64,000 nucleotides of DNA from Ottowia sp. SB7-C50 (GTDB lineage: Bacteria; Pseudomonadota; Gammaproteobacteria; Burkholderiales; Burkholderiaceae_C), in contig NZ_CP136995.1 of the NCBI RefSeq assembly GCF_033110285.1, forward strand, positions 186,001 through 250,000. The letters run 5' to 3'. Position 1 is the first letter of the stretch. Every line of letters starts with the position of its first letter. The notes under the pieces are model-generated. The model did no database searches. It was not told the origin of the DNA and worked only from the letters and a program-made list of their open reading frames with translations. Of the stretch, positions 16,124 to 25,808 are shown piece after piece. The translations under genes were made by a program, and so were the position numbers.

Positions 16124-17380
16124 TCAAGGCAAGGTCGTGGGGTTCATCATCTTGTCCCCCACCTGCACCGGGTTGGTGATCTGCATCACCAGCGCGTACG
16201 ACACGCGCTCGAACGGGCGGAACACCATGGCCAGGCCGTTGCGCTCGTCGGGCAGGCGCATCACGGGGCGCGACTTGTCGGTCTTGTCCACCAGCTGCGG
16301 GCCGGTCGACATCACTGCCAGCACGTGGCCGCTTTCCACACCATCGCGCAGGCCCTTGTTGATGACGACGATCTGGTTCTGGCCCACGAAGCGCACCGCG
16401 TTGCCATGCACCGACACCACGCGCGCGTCGATCGGCAGGTCGGGCGCGTGCGGCACGTAGTTGCGGTATTCGCGCGGCGGTTCGGGCAGCAGGCGGTCGC
16501 CCGCCTTCATCTCTTCCTTGCTGCTGACCACGTCAATGGTGGCCGGCACCGGCGTGGGCCGGGGCGTGCTGCTGGAGCCGATGCGCCAGGCGGAAGGCAC
16601 GATGTCGTCCACCTCGCTCTCGCCCCGCACCAGCGCGGCCTGGCCGACGTACTGGCCTTCGTAGCCCAGGATTTCGCCGCTCACCGGGTCTTTCAGCGCG
16701 GTGGCGGTGCGGAACACGCGGAAGTCGGTGGGCAGGCCGGGCGCCTTCAGCAGCGGCGCATCGGCCGGCCCGCGCACGTAGGCGCGGTCACCCTTGGCCA
16801 CCAGCACGCGGCTCTGGTTGGCCAGCGCCACGATGCGTGGTGCGCGCTGGAAGGTGTCGTCGTCCACCACCAGCGGTTCGGCCAGGAAGGGCTCGATCAG
16901 GTGCGGCTCCAGCGTGGGCAGCGGGCCGGTGCCCAGCACCTCGACCCGGTTGCGCGGCGACACGCGCACCGTCTGGCCCACCTGGCCTTCGCCCGAGCGG
17001 CGCGCGCGCAGGTAGGCGCGGTCGCCCACGCGTTCCAGGTACAGCTGCTGGCCGGGGTAGATGAGGTGCGGGTTGCGGATGTCCTGCAGGTTCATGCCCC
17101 ACAGCTCGGGCCAGCGCCAGGGCGACTGCAGAAACACACCGGCAATGCGCCACAGCGTGTCGCCGCGGCGCACCGTGTGTTCCTCGGGCGCGTTGGGCGC
17201 CAGCGCGGACAGCGGCACGCCTTGGGCCGCCACCTGCTGCGCCGTGGCGCGCTGCTGCGGCAGCACGGGGCGGCTGGCGGCCGATTGGGCATAAGCCGGC
17301 GACGCGTTCGACAGCGCAAGCACCAGCAGCCCGAGCGGCAAGACCGGTGCGCGCGAGGCGACTGTAGAAATTAGTTTCAT
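16124..17380 (-). CDS. LysM-domain secreted protein
   Basis: Starting at ATG 17380 gives a good signal peptide (LLVLALSNASPAYA). A longer frame from 17434 would bury it. The mature protein has a LysM peptidoglycan-binding domain near the N-terminus (HTVRRGDTLWRIAGVFL ... IRNPHLIYPGQQLYL). About 300 residues of unassigned sequence follow, possibly made of two SH3-like beta domains. It probably binds the cell wall. A LysM gene upstream of dprA and divergent from def is a layout I have seen in other Burkholderiales genomes. The last residues (NPVQVGDKMMNPTTLP) suggest a surface or periplasmic domain. Confidence 0.87.
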   Translation of the reverse strand: MKLISTVASRAPVLPLGLLVLALSNASPAYAQSAASRPVLPQQRATAQQVAAQGVPLSALAPNAPEEHTVRRGDTLWRIAGVFLQSPWRWPELWGMNLQDIRNPHLIYPGQQLYLERVGDRAYLRARRSGEGQVGQTVRVSPRNRVEVLGTGPLPTLEPHLIEPFLAEPLVVDDDTFQRAPRIVALANQSRVLVAKGDRAYVRGPADAPLLKAPGLPTDFRVFRTATALKDPVSGEILGYEGQYVGQAALVRGESEVDDIVPSAWRIGSSSTPRPTPVPATIDVVSSKEEMKAGDRLLPEPPREYRNYVPHAPDLPIDARVVSVHGNAVRFVGQNQIVVINKGLRDGVESGHVLAVMSTGPQLVDKTDKSRPVMRLPDERNGLAMVFRPFERVSYALVMQITNPVQVGDKMMNPTTLP

Positions 17381-17535
17381 TTTGATAAGTAAGCGTACAC
17401 GTTGCAACAGGTTCTTACTTTGCAAGCATTGCACATTCTGCTTTCGCGCCCCCGATACGGCAATCCATTCCCCCTGAGTGCCCTGCGCGAAAGTGCAAAA
17501 GTGGCGAAAATACCCACATCCTGATCCCGCAATCC

Positions 17536-18066
17536 ATGGCCCTGCTACCCATTCTTCGATATCCCGACGCGCGCCTGCACAAGGTGGCGCGGCCCGTGGC
17601 CGCGTTCGACGCGCGGCTGCGCCAGCTGGTGGCCGACATGTTCGACACCATGTACGAAGCCAAGGGCATCGGCCTGGCCGCCACGCAGGTGGACGTGCAC
17701 GAGCGCCTGATCGTGATCGACGTGTCGGAAGAGCGCGACCAGCGCCTGGTGCTGATCAACCCCGAACTCACCTGGACCAGCGACGAGCGCATCCGGGGCG
17801 ACGAAGGCTGCCTGTCGGTGCCCGGCATCTACGACGGCGTGGAGCGCGCCGAGCGCGTGCGCGTGCGCGCGTTCGACGAACATGGCCAGCCGCACGAGAT
17901 CGAGGCCGACGGCCTGCTGGCGGTCTGCATCCAGCACGAAATGGACCACCTGGTCGGCAAGGTGTTTGTCGAATACCTGTCGCCGCTCAAGCAGGGGCGC
18001 ATCAAGACCAAACTGCTCAAGTCGGAGCGCCAGGACAAGGCGGACAAGGCCCGGGAGCTGGCTTGA
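17536..18066 (+). CDS. def: Peptide deformylase
   Basis: Removes the formyl group from the N-terminal Met of new proteins. The 176-residue product has all three family motifs: GIGLAATQ (about residue 45), EGCLS with the metal-binding Cys, and QHEMDH with two metal-binding His and the catalytic Glu. ATG 17536. It lies two genes upstream of fmt, the enzyme that adds the formyl group to initiator tRNA. Confidence 0.96.
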   Translation: MALLPILRYPDARLHKVARPVAAFDARLRQLVADMFDTMYEAKGIGLAATQVDVHERLIVIDVSEERDQRLVLINPELTWTSDERIRGDEGCLSVPGIYDGVERAERVRVRAFDEHGQPHEIEADGLLAVCIQHEMDHLVGKVFVEYLSPLKQGRIKTKLLKSERQDKADKARELA

Positions 18067-18089
18067 CCGCGCGGCGCGCCGGTGCCGCC

Positions 18090-18593
18090 GTGCGCCTGAC
18101 GGCCCGCCTGCTGGCGCTGGGCCTGGCCGCGTGGCTTGGCGGCTGCGCCCTGCTGGCCGAGCCCGGACGCGTGGCCCCCGGCACGCCGCAGGCGGCGGTC
18201 GTGCAATACCTGGGGCCGCCCACCGCGCGCTACCCGGCAGCGGGCGGCGCGGGCGAGCGCCTGCAATACACCTACCAGCCGGCCGGCCAGCGCGTGTTCA
18301 ACATCGACCTGGACGCCCAGGGCCGCGTGGCGCGCGTCGAGCAGGCGCTGTCCGAAGCCTTGTTCCCCGAGCGCATCCGGCCCGACCACTGGACGCGTGC
18401 CGACGTGCTGCGCGAATACGGCCCGCCCGCGCGGGTGGTGGGCGTGCACAACTTCGACGGCGACATCTGGCTGTGGCGCTACGCCGACGGCCCGGTCTGG
18501 CGCCTGCTGCACATCGACATCGACCGCAGCGGCGTGGTGCGCGGCTGGTCCAGCGGCGACGAGCCGCTGCCAGACGTGCCGGATACCCGATGA
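18090..18593 (+). CDS. Outer-membrane lipoprotein, SmpA/OmlA-like
   Basis: A 167-residue lipoprotein between def and fmt. A signal peptide (LTARLLALGLAAWLGGCAL) ends at the lipobox LGGC. The rest has two repeat-like segments, GTPQAAVVQYLGPPTARYP and TRADVLREYGPPARVVG, resembling the tandem BamE/SmpA-type fold. Function is unknown; a cell-envelope role is likely. The start may be GTG 18090 (chosen, closest to the signal) or TTG 18063, which would overlap the def stop. Confidence 0.75.
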   Translation: MRLTARLLALGLAAWLGGCALLAEPGRVAPGTPQAAVVQYLGPPTARYPAAGGAGERLQYTYQPAGQRVFNIDLDAQGRVARVEQALSEALFPERIRPDHWTRADVLREYGPPARVVGVHNFDGDIWLWRYADGPVWRLLHIDIDRSGVVRGWSSGDEPLPDVPDTR

Positions 18594-18750
18594 AGCACCC
18601 CCTGAGTCGCCTGCGGCGCCTTTCCCCTCTTCTGAGGGAGGGGGACCACGCCGGTGGCCGGCGCAGGTCCGGCCACGGCGTGCCCCGCGTGGCTTGCGAT
18701 GCGACGACCGGCGTGTGCCGGACGCGGTGTTCAGCGCCGATGGACGCCTG
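18594..18750. repeat. C/G-rich palindromic intergenic repeat
   Basis: Contains CGCCTGCGGCGCC, CCCCTCTTCTGAGGGAGGGG and GGCCGGCGCAGGTCCGGCC. It belongs to the same family as the sequence after mltA. Confidence 0.65.
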
Positions 18751-18754
18751 AATA

Positions 18755-18811
18755 TCTATCGAAACCTCCTCTGGCGCTTGCGCAGTCAGCGCAGACAGCT
18801 ATTAAAAAATG
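18755..18811. repeat. Dispersed ATAGC/AAGCGC repeat copy
   Basis: Has TATCTATCGAAAC, TGGCGCTTGCGCAGTCAGCG and CAGCTATTAAAAAATG. The AT-rich end reaches the fmt start codon and so supplies its upstream sequence. Confidence 0.6.
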
Positions 18812-19890
18812 AGCATGAAAGTCGCCTTTGCCGGCACCCCCGAATTTGCCCGCGTGGCGCTGCAGCAGTTACTGGCCGCGGGTTTCAGTGTGCCGCTGGT
18901 GCTGACCCAGCCCGACCGGCCCGCCGGCCGCGGCATGAAGCCGCAGGCTTCGCCGGTCAAGCAATTGGCGCAGGCGCACGGTATTGCCGTGGCGCAGCCC
19001 ATCAGCCTGCGGCTCGACGGCAAGTACCCGGATGACGCCGCCGCCGCGCGCGCCGCCCTGGAAGCCGCCCAGCCCGACGTGATGGTGGTCGCCGCCTACG
19101 GGCTGATCCTGCCGCAGTGGGTGCTGGATGACATGAGCGCCGCGCGGCCGTCCGAAGGCACGAAGGCCCCCTCGGGGGGGCAGCGCAACAGGCGCAGCCG
19201 TGGCGCGTGGGGGGCCAGGGTTCGCGCCTGGGCTGCCTGAACATCCACGCCTCGCTGCTGCCGCGTTGGCGCGGCGCGGCGCCCATTCACCGCGCCATCG
19301 AGGCGGGCGATGCCGAGACAGGTGTCACCATCATGCAGATGGACGCCGGCCTTGACACCGGCGACATGCTGCTGGCCGAACGCCTGCCCATCGGCCCGCA
19401 CGCCACCACCGCCACGCTGCACGATGAACTGGCCGCGCTGGGCGGCCGCCTGATCGTGGAGGCGCTGGAGCTGGCCGCTTGCGGCGGCCTGAGCGCCACC
19501 CCGCAGCCCGCCGACGGCGTGACCTACGCGCACAAGATCGAGAAGCACGAAGCCGCCATCGACTGGCGCCAGCCCGCCGCCGTGATCGAGCGCCGCATCC
19601 GCGCGTTCGACCCGTTTCCGGGCGCCAGCAGCAGCGTCGACGGCGAAACGGTGAAGCTGTGGCACTCTGAAATAGATAGCGCTCTACCCGCTCCTGATCA
19701 GCGCCCAGGCCAGATTCTGTCGGTCAACGAGCAGGGCGTGCGCGTGGCCTGCGGCGAGGGCGTGCTGCGCCTGACGCAACTGCAGCGCGCGGGCGGCAAG
19801 CGCCTGCCGGCGCAGGACTTCCTGCGCGGCTTTGCGCTGCGCGCCGGCCAGGTGTTCGGCGCCGCGCCGGCGGAAGGCGCCGCGCCGTGA
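18809..19890 (+). CDS. fmt: Methionyl-tRNA formyltransferase, with one apparent frameshift inside a repeat-derived insert
   Basis: Formylates Met-tRNA(fMet) for translation initiation. The first part (18809-19240) has [29 protein letters not shown] and [14 protein letters not shown]. The second (19207-19890) resumes at [20 protein letters not shown], with the catalytic Asn/His/Asp region, and ends with the C-terminal domain ([18 protein letters not shown]). Between them lies about 35 residues of C/G-rich repeat sequence absent from ordinary Fmt. A run of seven G at 19174-19180 is one base short: adding one G gives a continuous protein of about 360 residues. The gene is almost certainly functional in the cell. 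ATG 18809 or 18815. A second repeat remnant codes for the [11 protein letters not shown] segment. Confidence 0.85.
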
Positions 19891-20786
19891 ACATGCCGCT
19901 GCCGCCCGAGCCGCCGGGCGATCTGACCCCGCACGGCCGGCTGGGCCGCTGGGTGGCGGGCCGCGTCGAGGCCTTTGCCCACACCGCGCGCCACCCGCTG
20001 TTCTGGGTGGGCGCGCGTGAAATGTCGGGCATCTCGGTCGGCATGACCGTGTGGTCGTTCATGACCGGCGTGGCCATGGTCAAGAGCGGCATGAGCGTGA
20101 CCGAAGCGGTGCTGATGTCGCTGCTGGTGTTTGCCGGCAGCGCGCAGCTGGCGGCCATTCCGCTCATCGCCGCCGGCGCGCCGCTGTGGGTCATCCTGGC
20201 CACGGCGTTTTGCGTCAACCTGCGATTTGTCGTCTTCAGCCTGCATCTGCGCGATTACTTCATGTTTTTGCCGCGATCACGTCGCCTTTGGCTCGGCTAC
20301 TTTACCGGCGACGTGACCTACGTGCTGTTTACCCGGCGCTTTCCCAAGCCGGCCGAGACCGAACGCCAGCGGCGCGCGCAGATGGCCTACCTGTGGGGTG
20401 GTAACTGCTGCAACTGGGTGTTCTGGCAAAGCTTCGGTTTTGCCGGCATCTTTCTCGGCGCCGCGCTGCCGCAGCGCTGGGGGCTGGAATTTGCCGGCAC
20501 GCTGGCGCTGCTGGCGGTGACCTGCTCGCTGGCCACCACCCGCATGCGCGCGCTGTCGGCGCTGATGGCGGCCGCAGCGGCGGTGGTGCTGTTTGCGCTG
20601 CCGTATCGCCTGAACATCGTCGCCGCCATCGTGGTGGCGGTGGCCATCTGCCTGGCGCTCGAGCCCATGCGCCGCCCGCCGCCCCCGCCCGCGGCCCGCA
20701 AGGACGACGACGCGCCGGCCGGCGCCGGCCCCGCGGTATCGTCGCCCGCGCCCGGCGCGGCGCACGCAGGGGGCGCCCATGCGTGA
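19887..20786 (+). CDS. azlC: AzlC-family branched-chain amino acid exporter, large subunit
   Basis: A 299-residue membrane protein of the AzlC/YgaZ family, which with AzlD/YgaH exports branched-chain amino acids. The conserved N-terminal region has [18 protein letters not shown] and [14 protein letters not shown], then [18 protein letters not shown] and several more helices. The C-terminal tail is Pro/Ala-rich. The GTG start at 19887 overlaps the fmt stop; ATG 19893 is an alternative. azlD overlaps its end by 8 bases, so the pair is translationally coupled. Confidence 0.9.
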   Translation: MNMPLPPEPPGDLTPHGRLGRWVAGRVEAFAHTARHPLFWVGAREMSGISVGMTVWSFMTGVAMVKSGMSVTEAVLMSLLVFAGSAQLAAIPLIAAGAPLWVILATAFCVNLRFVVFSLHLRDYFMFLPRSRRLWLGYFTGDVTYVLFTRRFPKPAETERQRRAQMAYLWGGNCCNWVFWQSFGFAGIFLGAALPQRWGLEFAGTLALLAVTCSLATTRMRALSALMAAAAAVVLFALPYRLNIVAAIVVAVAICLALEPMRRPPPPPAARKDDDAPAGAGPAVSSPAPGAAHAGGAHA

Positions 20787-21126
20787 AACCGACGGCTGGA
20801 CGCTGCTGGTCATCGTGGGCATGACGGTGGTCACGGTGCTGACGCGCTGCTTCTTCTTCATCAGCGAGCGCGAATGGCGCCTGCCCGATTGGGCGCAGCG
20901 CGGCCTGCAGTACGCGCCCATCGCCGCGCTGGCGGCCGTGATCGCGCCCGACTTGCTGCTGACCCAGGGCGTGTTCGGCAACCTGCTGCGCGACGCCCGC
21001 ACTTGGGGCGCGCTGGCGGGCGCGGCGTTCTACTTCTGGCGCAGCCGCTGGCGCTTTGCGCTGGTGGGCGCCATCGCGGTCGGCATGGCGGTTTACCTGC
21101 CGCTGCGCATACTATTGAATTGGTAG
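20779..21126 (+). CDS. azlD: AzlD-family branched-chain amino acid exporter, small subunit
   Basis: A 115-residue small membrane partner of AzlC with four predicted helices. Typical features are [17 protein letters not shown] near the start and [18 protein letters not shown] in the middle. It overlaps azlC by 8 bases. The last residues (RILLNW stop) come from a dispersed repeat, so the tail may differ from relatives. Confidence 0.9.
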   Translation: MRETDGWTLLVIVGMTVVTVLTRCFFFISEREWRLPDWAQRGLQYAPIAALAAVIAPDLLLTQGVFGNLLRDARTWGALAGAAFYFWRSRWRFALVGAIAVGMAVYLPLRILLNW

Positions 21127-21165
21127 CGCACTGCGCTGATCCGGCCAGCGCAAGCGCCACTTTGG
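21108..21165. repeat. Dispersed ATAGC/AAGCGC repeat copy
   Basis: ATACTATTGAATTGGTAGCG followed by GCGCTGATCCGGCCAGCGC and AAGCGCCACTTT. It covers the azlD stop codon and most of the gap before pgk. Confidence 0.6.
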
Positions 21166-21272
21166 GCTCTGATCTGCGTCAGCCGGCCGCGCCCCGCCGG
21201 GCCGTAAAATGGCGCCATCGCCGCGCGCCGCCGAGCGTCCCTTTTCTTCATTACCGCTGCATCGCCATCACC

Positions 21273-22469
21273 ATGAACGTCCTGCGCTTTTCCGATCTGT
21301 GCGCCCAAGGCAAGGCCAAGGGCCAACGCGTCTTCATCCGGGCCGACCTGAACGTGCCGCAGGACGCCGACGGCCGCATCACCGAAGACACGCGCATCCG
21401 CGCCAGCGTGCCCTGCATCCAGCAGGCGCTGGACGCCGGCGCCGCCGTCATGGTGACCAGCCACCTGGGCCGCCCGACCGAGGGTGAGTTCAAGCCCGCC
21501 GATTCGCTGGCGCCCGTGGCCAGGCGCCTGTCCGAGCTGCTGGGCCGCGAGGTGCCGCTGGTGGCCGACTGGGTGGACGGTGTGCAGGTGCAGCCGGGCC
21601 AGGTCGTGCTGCTCGAGAACTGCCGCGTCAACAAAGGCGAAAAGAAGAACGATGAAGCGCTTTCGCGCAAGATGGCCGCACTTTGCGACATTTACGTGAA
21701 CGATGCCTTTGGCACCGCGCACCGCGCCGAAGGCACCACCTACGGCATTGCGCAGTTTGCGCCCATTGCCTGCGCCGGCCCGCTGCTGGCGGCCGAGATC
21801 GACGCCATCTCCAAGGCGCTGGCCAACCCGAAGCGGCCGCTGGTCGCCATCGTCGCTGGCAGCAAGGTCAGCACCAAGCTGACCATCCTGCAGTCGCTGG
21901 CCCACAACGTCGACCAGCTGATCGTCGGCGGCGGCATCGCCAACACCTTCATGCTGGCGGCCGGCCTGCCCATCGGCAAGAGCCTGGCCGAGCCCGACCT
22001 GGTTCAGGATGCCAAGGCGGTGATCGACGCCATGAAGGCGCGTGGCGCCGAAGTGCCGATCCCCACCGACGTCGTGACGGCCAAGGAATTTAAGGCCGAC
22101 GCCAAGGCCGAGGTCAAGGCCGCGCGCGACGTGCAGCCCGACGACATGATCCTCGACATCGGCCCCGACACCGCCGCCAAGCTGGCCGCGCAGTTGAAGG
22201 CGGCCGGCACCATCGTCTGGAACGGCCCGGTCGGCGTGTTCGAGATGGCGCCATTCGAAAACGGCACCAAGACCATCGCCCAGGCCATCGCACAGAGCGA
22301 CGCCTTCAGCATCGCCGGCGGCGGCGACACGCTGGCGGCGATTGCCAAGTACGGCATCGACCACGACATCGGCTACATCTCCACCGGCGGCGGCGCCTTC
22401 CTGGAAGTGCTGGAAGGCAAGAAGCTGCCCGCGTTCGAGATCCTGGAAAAGCGCGCCGCCGGCGCCTGA
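21273..22469 (+). CDS. pgk: Phosphoglycerate kinase
   Basis: Transfers phosphate between 1,3-bisphosphoglycerate and ADP in glycolysis and gluconeogenesis. The 398-residue protein has [11 protein letters not shown], the substrate-binding [37 protein letters not shown] and the nucleotide-binding GGGDTLAA near the C-terminus. ATG 21273 starts directly at the conserved N-terminus. It heads a carbon-metabolism group (pgk, clsC, pyk, membrane protein, fba). Confidence 0.97.
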   Translation: MNVLRFSDLCAQGKAKGQRVFIRADLNVPQDADGRITEDTRIRASVPCIQQALDAGAAVMVTSHLGRPTEGEFKPADSLAPVARRLSELLGREVPLVADWVDGVQVQPGQVVLLENCRVNKGEKKNDEALSRKMAALCDIYVNDAFGTAHRAEGTTYGIAQFAPIACAGPLLAAEIDAISKALANPKRPLVAIVAGSKVSTKLTILQSLAHNVDQLIVGGGIANTFMLAAGLPIGKSLAEPDLVQDAKAVIDAMKARGAEVPIPTDVVTAKEFKADAKAEVKAARDVQPDDMILDIGPDTAAKLAAQLKAAGTIVWNGPVGVFEMAPFENGTKTIAQAIAQSDAFSIAGGGDTLAAIAKYGIDHDIGYISTGGGAFLEVLEGKKLPAFEILEKRAAGA

Positions 22470-22493
22470 CCCGAGCGGGCCGGGGCACACGGC

Positions 22494-24122
22494 GTGGCGG
22501 GCCTGCCGTCGTTCAGAAAGGGCCGCCGCGGCTCGCCGTTCGATGATGTGCCCGCGTGGCGGCGCTGGCTGCGCCGCGGCCTGATCGCGCTGGCGGTGCT
22601 GGCGCTGCTGTCGGCGCTGTCGCTCTGGTCGTGGGGCCAGTTTGCGGCCCGCGCGCGTGGCGCGCCGGGCACGGCGCTGGCCGTGCAGCCTGAGGCCACC
22701 GCACTCGACCGCGCGGTCGCGCCCTTGCTGGCGGCGCGGCTGGACCAGAGCGGCGCGGCGCTGGTGGCCGACAACGTGCAGGCCTTCGCGCTGCGCGCGC
22801 AGTCGGCCCGCGAAGCCGGGCGCAGCCTGGACGTGATGTCCTACATCTGGCGCGGCGACCTGACCGGCAACCTGCTCAAGCACGAACTGCTGGCCGCCGC
22901 GCGCCGCGGCGTGCGGGTGCGCCTGCTCATCGACGACATGAACGGCCCGGCGCGCGACCGCGTGCTGCTGGCGCTGGACGCGCACCCCAACCTGGAAGTG
23001 CGCCTGTTCAACCCCGCCCGCAACCGCGCCAGCAGCGTGGTGCGCGCGCTGGAGATGGCGCTGCGCTTCGTCGGCTTCAACCGCCGCATGCACAACAAGG
23101 CTTGGATCGCCGACAACCGCGTGGCGCTGGTGGGCGGCCGCAACATCGGCGACGAATATTTCGACGCCGCACAGCGCATGAACTTCCACGACGCCGACCT
23201 GCTGCTGCTCGGCCCCGCCGTGGCACAGGCCAGCGCGATCTTCGACCGCTTTTGGTCCAGCGCCGAAGTAATTCCGCTCGCCGCGCTCAAGTCCAACGCC
23301 CCGCCGCCCACGGCCGACGAGCTGTCGGCCTGGCGCCAGGCGCTGCTGGCCGACGCCCGCGCCTCCGACTGGGTGCGTGCGCTGGGCGATCCGCGCCGGC
23401 TGGCCGACAAGCTGACGGGCGACGACGTCGTCCTGCACTGGAGCGACAGCCTGCGCGTGCTGTCCGACCCGCCCGAAAAAGCCGCGCCCCTGGCCGGCGC
23501 GCGCGACCGCCCCGGCTGGCTGCTGCACGACGTGATGGCGCTGCTGTTTTCGGCCCGGCGGCAAAGCTGGCTGATCTCGCCGTACTTCGTGCCCGGCGAC
23601 GCCGGCACCCTGCTGCTGGCCGGCCAGGCCACGCGCGGGGTGGACGTGCGCGTGCTCACCAACGCGCTGGCCGCCACCGACGTGCCGGTGGTGCACGCCG
23701 GCTACCAGCGCTGGCGCCGCCCGCTGCTGCAGCACGGCGTGCAGTTGTTCGAACTGAAGCCCGGCGGCGACGCGCGCGGGCGCGAGCTGATCGGCTCCAG
23801 CGGCGCCAGCCTGCACACCAAGGCCTTCGTGGTGGACGGCGCGCGCGGTTTCGTCGGCTCGTTCAATTTTGATCCGCGCTCGGCCCAGCTCAACACCGAA
23901 ATGGGCGTGGTGTTCGACGACGCGGCGCTGGCGGCGGAGCTGATGCGCCTGTTCGAGCGCGGCGCCGCCCCCGCCGCGGCCTGGCGCGTGGCGCTGGACG
24001 GCGATGCCCTGCGCTGGCACGGCGACGACGGCGCAGCCTGGTCCGACGAGCCGCAGACCAGCGCCCTGCTGCGCACCCTGGTGTGGTGGCTGGGCTGGCT
24101 GCCGATTGAGTCGCAGCTGTAA
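22494..24122 (+). CDS. clsC: Cardiolipin synthase C-like phospholipase D protein
   Basis: A 542-residue phospholipase D-superfamily enzyme resembling ClsC (YmdC), which makes cardiolipin from phosphatidylglycerol and phosphatidylethanolamine. One N-terminal membrane helix is at about 30-50. The first HKD motif is HNKAWIADNRVALVGGRN, and the second is HTKAFVVDGARGFVGSFNFD. The GTG start is 25 bases after pgk. The product's end (IESQL) runs into a dispersed repeat. Confidence 0.85.
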   Translation: MAGLPSFRKGRRGSPFDDVPAWRRWLRRGLIALAVLALLSALSLWSWGQFAARARGAPGTALAVQPEATALDRAVAPLLAARLDQSGAALVADNVQAFALRAQSAREAGRSLDVMSYIWRGDLTGNLLKHELLAAARRGVRVRLLIDDMNGPARDRVLLALDAHPNLEVRLFNPARNRASSVVRALEMALRFVGFNRRMHNKAWIADNRVALVGGRNIGDEYFDAAQRMNFHDADLLLLGPAVAQASAIFDRFWSSAEVIPLAALKSNAPPPTADELSAWRQALLADARASDWVRALGDPRRLADKLTGDDVVLHWSDSLRVLSDPPEKAAPLAGARDRPGWLLHDVMALLFSARRQSWLISPYFVPGDAGTLLLAGQATRGVDVRVLTNALAATDVPVVHAGYQRWRRPLLQHGVQLFELKPGGDARGRELIGSSGASLHTKAFVVDGARGFVGSFNFDPRSAQLNTEMGVVFDDAALAAELMRLFERGAAPAAAWRVALDGDALRWHGDDGAAWSDEPQTSALLRTLVWWLGWLPIESQL

Positions 24123-24168
24123 TTGCTATTATATAGATAGCTGTATGCGCTTAAGGGGCAAGCGATGG
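24120..24168. repeat. Dispersed ATAGC/AAGCGC repeat copy
   Basis: TAATTGCTATTATATAGA, TAGCTGTATGCGCTT and GGCAAGCGATGGCGG, sharing the ATAGCT and GCGCTT/AAGCG blocks. It abuts the clsC stop codon. The rest of the gap before pyk shows nothing further. Confidence 0.6.
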
Positions 24169-24358
24169 CGGGCTTTTTGGCACTAAATGACTCGATGGAC
24201 GCCATCGCGGCGGCCGCTGCAGGTTGACGGGCGGTCTGACTGGTGTTCGCGTGCCGAAGGGGCATCCACAGAACCCGCGCCACGCCGTGCCGCCCGGTGC
24301 ACGCCTCATCGTCACGACCGCGTGCCAGAATGAACGTCTGCCTTTTCATCGGATTCCC

Positions 24359-25792
24359 ATGAGCTACCGCGCCACCAAAATCGTCGCCACCCTTGGTCCT
24401 GCGTCCAGCGATCCCGCGCTGCTGGAAGAAATGATCCGCGCCGGGGTTCACGTGGTGCGCCTCAATTTCAGCCACGGCACGGCGGCCGATCACATCGAGC
24501 GGGCGCGGCTGGTGCGCGAGGCGTCGGAGCGCGCCGGGCGCGAGGTGGCCATCATGGCCGACCTGCAGGGCCCGAAGATTCGCGTCGGCAAGTTTGCCGA
24601 AGGCAAGGTGCAACTGGTGCCCGGCGCGCCCTTCGTGCTGGACGCCGCGCGCAAGGAGCCCGGCGACGTGAACGGCGTCGGCCTGGACTACAAGGAGCTG
24701 CCGCGCGACGTGAAGCGCGGCGACACGCTGCTGCTGAACGACGGCCTGATCGTGCTGACGGTGAGCGAAGTGCGCGGCGACGCCGTGCATGCCGTGGTCA
24801 AGGTGGGCGGCGAGCTGTCCAACAACAAGGGCATCAACAAGCAGGGCGGCGGGCTGACCGCGCCGGCGCTCACCGGCAAGGACATGGAGGACATCAAGAC
24901 CGCCATGAGCTTCAAGGCCGACTACGTGGCGGTGAGCTTTCCCAAGACCGCCACCGACATGGAAATGGCGCGCCAGCTGTGCAACGTGGCCGGCGCCGAG
25001 CACGGCCACAAGCCGCAGCTGATCGCCAAGATCGAGCGCGCCGAGGCCATTCCGCGGCTGGTCGAGATCCTGGCGGCCAGCGACGGCATCATGGTGGCGC
25101 GGGGCGACCTGGCGGTGGAAGTGGGCAATGCGGCGGTGCCGGCGCTGCAGAAGAAGATGATCCAGATGGCGCGCGACGCCGACAAGCTGGTCATCACCGC
25201 CACGCAGATGATGGAAAGCATGATCAACGCGCCGGTGCCCACGCGCGCCGAGGTGAGCGACGTGGCCAACGCCGTGCTGGACGGCACCGACGCCGTGATG
25301 CTGAGCGCCGAGACCGCCGCCGGCAAATACCCGCTGGAGACGGTGCGCGAGATGGCGGCCATCTGCCAGGCCGCCGAGGAGCACGACCCGGTGGAGCTGG
25401 ACGCCGACTTCAGCGGCGCCACCTTCCACCGCATCGACCAGTCGATCGCCATGGGCGCGCTGTTCACCGCCTACCACCTGGGCGCCAAGGCCATCGTGGC
25501 GCTGACCGATTCGGGCTCGACCGCGCTGTGGATGAGCCGCCACCGCGTGCGCATCCCCATCTACGCGCTGACGCCCAAGGTGGGCACGCAGCGCAAGATG
25601 GCGCTGTACCGCAACGTGCGCCCCATGCTGATGGACACCGCCGCCGAGCGCGACGCCGCGCTGGCGCAGGCCGAAACCTACCTGAAGCGCCAGGGCGTGG
25701 TCGCCACCGGCGACGTCTACGCCATCACCTGCGGCGAGCCGATGGGTGCGCCCGGCGGCACCAACATGCTCAAGATCTGCCGCGTCGGCTGA
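24359..25792 (+). CDS. pyk: Pyruvate kinase
   Basis: Converts phosphoenolpyruvate and ADP to pyruvate and ATP. The 477-residue product starts SYRATKIVATLGPASSD, has HVVRLNFSHG, MADLQGPKIRVG, the Lys/Glu active-site stretch LIAKIERAEAI and VARGDLAVEVG, and ends with the allosteric-site domain. The start at 24359 matches the family N-terminus; the longer upstream frame does not. Confidence 0.97.
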   Translation: MSYRATKIVATLGPASSDPALLEEMIRAGVHVVRLNFSHGTAADHIERARLVREASERAGREVAIMADLQGPKIRVGKFAEGKVQLVPGAPFVLDAARKEPGDVNGVGLDYKELPRDVKRGDTLLLNDGLIVLTVSEVRGDAVHAVVKVGGELSNNKGINKQGGGLTAPALTGKDMEDIKTAMSFKADYVAVSFPKTATDMEMARQLCNVAGAEHGHKPQLIAKIERAEAIPRLVEILAASDGIMVARGDLAVEVGNAAVPALQKKMIQMARDADKLVITATQMMESMINAPVPTRAEVSDVANAVLDGTDAVMLSAETAAGKYPLETVREMAAICQAAEEHDPVELDADFSGATFHRIDQSIAMGALFTAYHLGAKAIVALTDSGSTALWMSRHRVRIPIYALTPKVGTQRKMALYRNVRPMLMDTAAERDAALAQAETYLKRQGVVATGDVYAITCGEPMGAPGGTNMLKICRVG

Positions 25793-25808
25793 CGCACGGG
25801 GGGCGGCG

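Noticed and set aside
21093..24020. 975-codon open frame antisense to pgk and clsC
   Set aside because: It covers two clear genes on the other strand and an intergenic gap, with shadow-type composition. No signal, motif or ribosome site supports it.
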